Assembly: GCA_964408735.1 (NCBI GenBank)
Contig: CAYPAX010000021.1
Span: 1-49,472 of the forward strand
DNA from: UBA7887 sp964408735
GTDB lineage: Bacteria > Pseudomonadota > Alphaproteobacteria > UBA7887
Length of the DNA stretch: 49,472 nt
Direction of reading: 5' to 3'
Positions within the stretch are counted from its first letter, which is position 1. Every line of letters begins with the position of its first letter. The position numbers and the translations under genes were made by a program. The notes under the pieces were generated by a model. It searched no databases and was not told the DNA's origin. It saw nothing but the letters and a program-made list of their open reading frames with translations. This document shows, in pieces, positions 44,232 through 49,472 of the stretch.

Positions 44232-45539
44232 ATGGACCGGACCGAGATTGGCCTGGTCGGGATCGGCGTTCTGCTCTTCCTGATCCTCCTGCGCATGCCC
44301 GTAGGCGTGGCGCTCGTCGCCGTCTCCTTCGGCGGCATCTGGACCCTGGTCGGCCTCAAGCCCGCCTGGGGGATCCTCACCGCCGTGCCTTACGACTTCG
44401 GCGCCAAATGGGCCCTGACCTCGGTGCCCATGTTCCTGCTCATGGGCTTTTGCTGCTACCATGCCGGGCTCACTCGAGGGCTCTTCGAGGCGGCACGAAA
44501 ATGGCTTTCGGCGCTGCCCGGCGGGCTCGCGGTCGCCACCGTGTTCGGCGCCGCGGGCTTCTCCGCCGTGACCGGCTCGTCTGTCGCCTGCGCCGCCGCC
44601 ATGGGTCGCATCGCCGTGCCCGAGATGATGCGCAATCGCTACGACGCGACGCTTGCCACGGGCACGGTCGCGGTCGCCGGCACCATCGGCGCGCTGATCC
44701 CGCCGTCGATCCTGCTCATCCTCTACGGCATCTTCGCCCAGGTGCCCATATCGAAGCTGTTTCTCGGCGGCGTCGGTGCGGGACTGCTGACGGCGCTGGC
44801 CTATGTGCTGGTCATCATGGTGCGGGCGATGATCAACCCTGAGCTGGCGCCGCGGGTGCAGGAGCGCGCCAGCATGAGAGAGAAGCTGCTTGCGCTGGCC
44901 GATACCTGGCCCGTGCTGCTGCTGATCATCGGCGTATTCGGCGGCCTTTTCGCCGGCATCTTCACGCCCACGGAAGCGGGCGCCGTCGGCGCCTTCCTCG
45001 CCTTCGTCATCGCCGGCGCCAAAGGCGCGCTGACATGGGGCAGCGCCAGGCTGTCGCTGATCGAAACGCTGCAGACCACGGCGGCGATCTTCGTCATCGC
45101 CATCGGCGCCAACCTGCTGACGCGTTTTCTCGCACTCTCCGGCGCCTCGCAGTTTCTCTCGCAGATGGTGATCGAGCTCGGCGCCGATACCACCATGCTC
45201 CTGATCGGCATCGCCGTGATGTATCTCATCCTGGGGATGTTCCTGGAGCCGCTCGGCGCCATGCTGCTGACCATTCCCGTGCTGCTGCCGATCCTGCACG
45301 ACACCGGCCTCAGCCTGATCTGGTTCGGCGTGGTGCTGACCAAGTTCCTCGAGATCGGCATGATCACGCCACCCATCGGGCTCAATGTCTTCGTCATCAA
45401 GGGGGTGGTCGGCAACCTCGTGACAACGACACAGATCTTCAAGGGCGTGATCTATTTCCTGCTCGCCGATCTGGTCGTCGTGACCCTGCTCATGGTCTTC
45501 CCGGAAATCATCCTGTTCCTGCCGTCGCTCGTGAAATAG
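44232..45539 (+). CDS. dctM: TRAP transporter large permease subunit DctM
   Basis: 435 aa with about twelve membrane helices. VPMFLLMGFCCYHAGLTRGL, ATVFGAAGFSAVTGSSVACA, PSILLILYGIFAQVPISKLF, GIFTPTEAGAVGAFLAF and ITPPIGLNVFVIKGV are typical DctM motifs. It forms the transport channel. The transglutaminase-like protease gene begins 3 nt downstream and may share the transcript. Confidence 0.93.
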   Translation: MDRTEIGLVGIGVLLFLILLRMPVGVALVAVSFGGIWTLVGLKPAWGILTAVPYDFGAKWALTSVPMFLLMGFCCYHAGLTRGLFEAARKWLSALPGGLAVATVFGAAGFSAVTGSSVACAAAMGRIAVPEMMRNRYDATLATGTVAVAGTIGALIPPSILLILYGIFAQVPISKLFLGGVGAGLLTALAYVLVIMVRAMINPELAPRVQERASMREKLLALADTWPVLLLIIGVFGGLFAGIFTPTEAGAVGAFLAFVIAGAKGALTWGSARLSLIETLQTTAAIFVIAIGANLLTRFLALSGASQFLSQMVIELGADTTMLLIGIAVMYLILGMFLEPLGAMLLTIPVLLPILHDTGLSLIWFGVVLTKFLEIGMITPPIGLNVFVIKGVVGNLVTTTQIFKGVIYFLLADLVVVTLLMVFPEIILFLPSLVK

Positions 45540-45542
45540 GCC

Positions 45543-46283
45543 GTGCTCAGCCGCCGCCAGGCCCTGTCGGGAAGCGCTGCCGCCTTGGCCTCGGCGCTGC
45601 TGCCGGGGCCGGTCGAGGCGGCCCTGCAGCCCAGCATCTGGGGCAGCCGCGAGAAGCGCAAGACCAAGCTCAAGGCGATGTCGCGCTGGGTTGCGGTCAT
45701 GCAACGCTATTGCCGTGAAAGCAAACGCTTGCCGGGCTATTGTACCGTGCCGCTATCGGAAGCCGGATATTGCCTTGATCTGGAGCGCAACCCCTGCCGC
45801 TATCGCAGCTGGTTCGATTTTCTCGAGACCCTGCCCGGCAAGGAGACCATGGCGCAGTTGCAGGCCATCAACACGGTCATGAATCCACCCAACCACGCCT
45901 ATATCGAAGACCTTATCAACTGGCACAAGGCGGAATTCTGGGCGACCCCGCGGGAGTTCTTCCTGCATGACGGTGATTGCGAGGATTTCGCCATCGCCAA
46001 GTTCCTCTCTATCCGCCTGCGCGAGTTGCCTGTGGAGGGCTTGCGCATCTTTCTGGTCGAGGATCTCAATCTGAGCGCGGCGACAGGAAGTGAAGGCCGC
46101 GTCAACCATGCGGTTTGTGTCGCTTACCTGCATGGTCGTGCCTGGGTGTTGGACAATCAGGCACAACGCATGATGGACGCCCGCTGTGTCTATCAATACC
46201 GCCCGGTCTATTCCGTCGATGAAGAAGCCTGGTGGCGCCATCTGCCGGACCGGGACACCCCTTGGCCGGTGCGCTGCCGTTAG
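45543..46283 (+). CDS. Transglutaminase-like cysteine peptidase (BTLCP/LapG type)
   Basis: 246 aa, GTG start 3 nt after dctM. N-terminus LSRRQALSGSAAALASALLP looks like a Tat or Sec signal peptide with an RR pair. The bacterial transglutaminase-like cysteine proteinase triad is visible: Cys in HDGDCEDFAIAKFLSIR, His in RVNHAVCVAYL, Asp in WVLDNQAQRM. LapG members cleave giant adhesins in the periplasm under control of LapD; neither a LapD-like protein nor an adhesin is in this window. Function beyond protease fold is uncertain. Confidence 0.87.
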   Translation: MLSRRQALSGSAAALASALLPGPVEAALQPSIWGSREKRKTKLKAMSRWVAVMQRYCRESKRLPGYCTVPLSEAGYCLDLERNPCRYRSWFDFLETLPGKETMAQLQAINTVMNPPNHAYIEDLINWHKAEFWATPREFFLHDGDCEDFAIAKFLSIRLRELPVEGLRIFLVEDLNLSAATGSEGRVNHAVCVAYLHGRAWVLDNQAQRMMDARCVYQYRPVYSVDEEAWWRHLPDRDTPWPVRCR

Positions 46284-47041
46284 ATCAAGCGGAAGCGCGT
46301 GCCGCAGACCGTGATGGTGTCGCCATCGTCCGCGCAGCCGAGCACCCGAGCACTGCCTTTGGCTGCCTCGGCATCGTTTGTCGCCAGGTCCACGCCGCCG
46401 AGACCTTCGCCGCGGCCATCGTGCGCTTCGACGAAGCGAATGGCAGCGTTGCTGAGATGAATTTCGGGACCCAGCGCGCCTGACACGAGGTCGAGGCCGG
46501 CGATCTTGCTCCAGCGTTCCGCCAAGGGCTGCGGGTCCGGGGATTGCAGCTCCACCGCCGTAATGGCGCTCACCACATCCGTTCGCCTGGCGCGCTGCCA
46601 ATCGGGGCCGGCCGGGTGCCAGGGGCCGTCCGGGTCTTCGCCGCCCACGTTCCAGTCGATCTCGAAAAACGCGCCGCCGGTGAATTTCGGGTGCAGCTGC
46701 AGGCCGTGGAAGTCGCCGTAGTCCATCTCGTTGGCGATGGGCACTTCGAGCGCGGCGATACGGGCATCGCGTGCGGCGCGCTCGGCGCACTGGGTGATCA
46801 CCATATAGCCGCCGTCGCCGCCGCGGCGGTCGAGGTAGCGCCCGCCCGCCGTGCCCGCCTCGGTCGGTGCCACGACTTCGAGGAACTGGTTACCGACGGG
46901 AAGGAGCGAATTCTCCAGGCCGTATTTGGCGACAGCTGAGTCGACGTAGCAGACCGCGAGCCCGAAGATGTTCTTGAGTTGGCTTATCGCCGGCGCCAGC
47001 TCGTGGGCGACTAGACAGACCTGTCTGAGGCGCAGCTCCAT
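46280..47041 (-). CDS. VOC (glyoxalase-like) family protein
   Basis: 253 aa from the ATG at 47041; the frame is open upstream but that part belongs to the next gene. MELRLRQVCLVAHELAPAIS followed by FGLAVCYVDSAVAKYGLENSL fits a glyoxalase-like domain, and a second half (AITAVELQSPDPQPLAERWS, IRFVEAHDGRGEGLGG) looks like a second VOC module. Metal ligands are not certain. It overlaps the convergent protease gene by 4 nt and follows the enolase-family gene by 4 nt, suggesting both act on one catabolic substrate. Confidence 0.83.
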   Translation of the reverse strand: MELRLRQVCLVAHELAPAISQLKNIFGLAVCYVDSAVAKYGLENSLLPVGNQFLEVVAPTEAGTAGGRYLDRRGGDGGYMVITQCAERAARDARIAALEVPIANEMDYGDFHGLQLHPKFTGGAFFEIDWNVGGEDPDGPWHPAGPDWQRARRTDVVSAITAVELQSPDPQPLAERWSKIAGLDLVSGALGPEIHLSNAAIRFVEAHDGRGEGLGGVDLATNDAEAAKGSARVLGCADDGDTITVCGTRFRLI

Positions 47042-47045
47042 CGGC

Positions 47046-48146
47046 CTATTCCAGGGTCGCCGTGTGCTCGCGCTTGACCAGATCCCAATCGATCTCGTAG
47101 CCGAGCCCGGGCTTGGTCGGCGCGTGCACCATGCCGTCGGCATATTGGACGTCTTCCACCAGGCCGTATTCGTTGGCGCCGGTGCAGGGGAAGAACTCGA
47201 AGAACTCGCAGTTGGGCACCGCCATGGTCACGTGCAGATTGGCGACGTTGTTGAGCGAATTGCCGCCATGGTGGATCTCGCATTGCATGTTGAAGCCCTC
47301 TGCCAGGTGACAGAGGCGCACCATCGGCGTGATGCCGCCGGTGACCGCGACATCGCCCCGCAGAATGTCGGTGGCGTATTGGGTGATCCACTGGGTCATG
47401 CCGTAATAGCGCCCCGGGGCGTATTCGGTGGACATGATGGGAATATCGAGCTTCTGGTGCAGCTTGACGTAATTGTAGATGTCCTCCTCGACCAGCGGGT
47501 CCTCGTACCAGTAGTAACCGAGTTCTTCGATGGCGCGGCCCACGCGCAGCGCGTCCTCGTAGCGATAGGCCCACATGGAATCGAGCATCAGTTTCATGTC
47601 ATCGCCCACCGCCTCGCGCACCGCCTGGCAAAGAGCGATGTCGGCCTTGGGCGTGCCATGGGGGTGCAGTTTGTGTGCGGTCCAGCCCATCTCCTTGAAC
47701 CTGAGCGCCTCCTCGACATAGGCCTCGTTGGTCTCGTGCCAGGCGGTCGAGGAATAGACCGGCACGGTTTCCTTGCAGGTGCCGAGCAAACGGTGGATGG
47801 GCTGGCCGGCGATCTTGCCGTTGATGTCCCACAGGCAGATGTCGATGGCGCCGATGGCGTAGGTATCGACGGAACGGTTCTGCTTCCACATCTGCCACCA
47901 GATGGCGCCGATATCCTGCGGGTTGCGACCCATGAGCATGGGCTTGAGATATTGCATCAGCGCCGGCGCGTAATGATTGGCGCCCTTGCGCGAGGAGCCG
48001 AGAAAGGCGTTGCCGCTGACGCCCTCGTCGGTCTCGACCGTGACCACGCCGAGCTGCTGGGTCTCGCCGAAGCGCATGCCGACGCCGGTCTTCCAGGCCG
48101 CCGACTGCCAATTGAACAGGTCGACTTTGACGTTCGTGATGCGCAT
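47046..48146 (-). CDS. Enolase-superfamily (mandelate racemase/muconate lactonising) enzyme
   Basis: 366 aa from the ATG at 48146, preceded by GGAGGGCAACGAAG. N-terminal cap MRITNVKVDLFNWQ; the second-strand base region TAHKLHPHGTP has Lys followed by His; the three metal ligands are the Asp of LMLDSMWAY, Glu of YYWYEDPL and Glu of IMSTEYAPG; the opposite-face acid/base is in CEIHHGGNSLNN. This is the mandelate racemase-type active site, used by sugar-acid dehydratases and racemases; the substrate is not determinable. It probably forms an operon with the VOC gene. Confidence 0.9.
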   Translation of the reverse strand: MRITNVKVDLFNWQSAAWKTGVGMRFGETQQLGVVTVETDEGVSGNAFLGSSRKGANHYAPALMQYLKPMLMGRNPQDIGAIWWQMWKQNRSVDTYAIGAIDICLWDINGKIAGQPIHRLLGTCKETVPVYSSTAWHETNEAYVEEALRFKEMGWTAHKLHPHGTPKADIALCQAVREAVGDDMKLMLDSMWAYRYEDALRVGRAIEELGYYWYEDPLVEEDIYNYVKLHQKLDIPIMSTEYAPGRYYGMTQWITQYATDILRGDVAVTGGITPMVRLCHLAEGFNMQCEIHHGGNSLNNVANLHVTMAVPNCEFFEFFPCTGANEYGLVEDVQYADGMVHAPTKPGLGYEIDWDLVKREHTATLE

Positions 48147-48238
48147 CTTCGTTGCCCTCCTTGAGCCGGCATCGATCCTGGCACATCCATGCCGCGCTGG
48201 CACTAGAGCATATCGCGCTGGCGGGATTCCGAATCCTG

Positions 48239-48268
48239 TTGCCGATACACGAGAATAGCTGCTATGAT
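48239..48268 (+). promoter_or_regulatory. Candidate promoter of the XRE regulator (leaderless start)
   Basis: TTGCCG at 48239-48244 and TATGAT at 48263-48268, 18 nt apart. A start site 6-8 nt after the -10 would fall at or next to the ATG at 48277, and there is no ribosome site in front of that ATG. The mRNA would be leaderless. Confidence 0.45.
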
Positions 48269-48276
48269 CCCGGCCA

Positions 48277-48741
48277 ATGGCTACGTTCCCTGAACCCGTT
48301 GATATCCACGTCGGCGCCCGGCTGCGCCAGCGGCGCGTGCTGCTCGGCTTGAGCCAGGAGAAGCTCGCCGGCGCGATCGGGCTGACATTCCAGCAGCTAC
48401 AGAAGTATGAGAGCGGCGCCAACCGCGTCAGCTCCAGCCGTCTCTACCAGCTCGCGGGATTGCTTGGCGTGGCAGTGCCGTATTTTTTCGAGGATCTCTC
48501 GCCTGACGCGCCGGAGGCAAGCGGTACGCTGGAGTCCAATGACGCCGATCTGATATCGCGGCGCGAGACGCTCAAGTTCATGCGCGCCTACAATCGTATA
48601 TCCGATGCCGATGTTCGCGGTCATGTCTCCGACCTCATCAACACCCTGGCCGATGTGGCTGCCGCCAAGAGCAAGGCGGGAGCGTCGCAGCCGAAAGCGA
48701 AGCGCGGCAAGAAGGCTGGCGAACGAGCCGCAAGCCGCTGA
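48277..48741 (+). CDS. XRE-family helix-turn-helix transcriptional regulator
   Basis: 154 aa. The HTH (residues 10-65) reads VGARLRQRRVLLGLSQEKLA, GLTFQQLQKYESGANRVSSS, RLYQLAGLLGVAVPYFFEDL, typical of a widespread alphaproteobacterial regulator group. The middle has helical RRETLKFMRAYNRISDADVR, and the C-terminus is Lys/Ala-rich (KAKRGKKAGERAASR). It is divergent from the enolase-superfamily gene and could regulate it, though such regulators are often global. No neighbours downstream. Confidence 0.9.
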   Translation: MATFPEPVDIHVGARLRQRRVLLGLSQEKLAGAIGLTFQQLQKYESGANRVSSSRLYQLAGLLGVAVPYFFEDLSPDAPEASGTLESNDADLISRRETLKFMRAYNRISDADVRGHVSDLINTLADVAAAKSKAGASQPKAKRGKKAGERAASR

Positions 48742-48889
48742 TCTAGAGTCCTTTTCGACCCAATGCGGTCAAATAGTGGCCCGGATAGCCGCCAAGCAGT
48801 GCCGAGAGTTCGAATCTCGACTAGAAACACTGCGATATCAAAGACTTGTTTGCGGTGCAGGCATCTCCTGCGAACCCGTCTCTGCCGAT

Positions 48890-48908
48890 TTCCCTGTTAG
48901 ACAGGGAA
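48890..48908. repeat. Inverted repeat TTCCCTGT-tag-ACAGGGAA
   Basis: Perfect 8-bp arms with a 3-nt centre. The core CAGGGAA is reused in the hairpin at 48993-49020 and in two direct copies downstream. Confidence 0.7.
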
Positions 48909-48992
48909 TGAACAGGAAATATTTTCGATTTTGGCCCGGATTGACGATCAACGGCGCCGCTAACCGATTGATATCAAGTGCTATATTAGAAG

Positions 48993-49020
48993 AATTCCCT
49001 GCAAAACATAACAGGGAATT
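48993..49020. repeat. Inverted repeat AATTCCCTG / CAGGGAATT
   Basis: Perfect 9-bp arms (48993-49001 and 49012-49020) with a 10-nt AT-rich loop. Shares its core with the palindrome about 100 bp upstream. Confidence 0.7.
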
Positions 49021-49030
49021 GATTCTTCAG

Positions 49031-49061
49031 ATCAGGGAAATGGCGACTCCAATCAGGGAAA
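49031..49061. repeat. Two direct copies of ATCAGGGAAA, 21 bp apart
   Basis: ATCAGGGAAA at 49031-49040 and 49052-49061. The period of 21 bp is two turns of the helix, as expected for sites on one face of the DNA. Confidence 0.6.
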
Positions 49062-49401
49062 CAGATTGGGCAGTTCGAACACAGGTCCAAGTCTCGGTCC
49101 AAAGCGCGCCTGTCACGCACATATGGTCCGGGTTTGTGGGCAAGTCGGACCACATGACTGCCGTCTGCGGGCTTTCGGGCGTGACCCAGAGCTGCCCTAT
49201 TGTACATTTGCGCGCAGCCCGTCAAGGTCGACATTCGCAGTGCCATTTTGTGGTCGAACTTCTCCTGAGACGGCTAATATCCTAGCCTCTGTGACATAGC
49301 CCGCCTTTGAGCGAACAGCCCGGCAATATTGCAAAGAGTTCGCGGCGCACTACGATCCGTATCGACATCGCCGGGGTAAGGCTGGACAACTGATCGTATT
49401 G

Positions 49402-49439
49402 GGTAGTGTCCAGAATCTTTGGTAGTGTCCAGAATCTTT
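49402..49439. repeat. Exact tandem repeat of 19 bp
   Basis: GGTAGTGTCCAGAATCTTT occurs at 49402-49420 and 49421-49439, followed by CGCACATTTTGT. It resembles the ends of some insertion sequences, but no transposase lies within the window; the element, if any, would extend past the right edge. Confidence 0.7.
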
Positions 49440-49472
49440 CGCACATTTTGTTAGGCAACGACGGTTCCGTAG

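Larger units (their letters stand above)
48742..49472. other. Gene-poor region with short inverted and direct repeats
   Basis: No convincing gene on either strand. The base composition is visibly less GC-rich than the rest, with AT-rich stretches around 48915 and 48970-49025. Contents: two hairpins and two direct repeats built on CAGGGAA/TTCCCTG (48890-49061) and a 19-bp tandem repeat at 49402-49439. Frames open across 48605-49285 lack family features and good starts. It could be an intergenic repeat island or the edge of a decayed mobile element. Confidence 0.55.

Noticed and set aside
48802..48820. A TTCGAAT/GTTCGAA segment flanked by short complementary arms, resembling a tRNA T-arm
   Set aside because: No acceptor, D-arm or anticodon arm could be folded around it on either strand; at most it is a remnant of a tRNA 3' part.
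48605..49285. A 226-codon frame running from the XRE gene into the right-hand gap
   Set aside because: It overlaps the regulator in another frame, lacks a credible start or family pattern, and crosses the repeat cluster.

Overview
The window is GC-rich, densely packed DNA from an alphaproteobacterium. The sdhCDAB cluster and the zapE-mdh-sucCDAB-lpd string are arranged as in Rhodospirillales and relatives, so I infer that group; no rRNA or tRNA is present to confirm it. No phage, CRISPR array or intact insertion sequence was seen.

Left third (1-19421): a cut-off SUKH (SMI1/KNR4-type) gene at the edge, then a CitE-family lyase and a double-hotdog MaoC hydratase that look like a malyl-CoA/mesaconyl-CoA pair, then succinate dehydrogenase sdhCDAB, a Ca2+/cation antiporter, an orphan TRAP binding protein, mmsA, zapE, malate dehydrogenase (with an unusual basic C-terminal tail), succinyl-CoA synthetase and the 2-oxoglutarate dehydrogenase complex with its lipoamide dehydrogenase. 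Together these cover the TCA cycle from 2-oxoglutarate to oxaloacetate except fumarase, plus entry points for C3-C5 acyl-CoAs.

19422-20877 is the most unusual stretch. Three tandem paralogous units on the minus strand each carry a 16-bp CRP/FNR-like palindrome centred exactly 118 nt upstream of the start codon, a conserved leader, a small signal-peptide-bearing protein (46, 97 and 101 aa) and a hairpin terminator. I do not recognise the protein family.

Middle (20878-30119): bioB, an orphan molybdopterin-binding oxidoreductase subunit, a 95-aa unknown coupled to a nicotinate phosphoribosyltransferase, then a tight minus-strand operon of hpnA-like epimerase, a CDP-alcohol phosphatidyltransferase homologue lacking its last motif aspartate, a second CitE-like protein and an Asp/Glu racemase-like protein; then a class II aldolase/adducin protein.

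30316-34342 is a compact signalling array on the plus strand: two tandem CheY-like receivers, an HPt-domain protein, a divergent class III nucleotide-cyclase-like protein and a WD40 propeller. No histidine kinase is nearby.

Right third (34317-48741): a beta-hydroxyacid dehydrogenase and a TcuA-like flavoprotein (minus strand); a TPR/glycosyltransferase-like protein, hemN, a two-subunit CoA-transferase-family enzyme and a TRAP transporter with two nearly identical binding proteins (dctP-dctP-dctQ-dctM); a transglutaminase-like cysteine protease; a VOC protein and an enolase-superfamily enzyme (minus strand); and an XRE regulator that may be leaderless. The last 730 bp hold no convincing gene, but do hold several short inverted and direct repeats, including a 19-bp tandem repeat.
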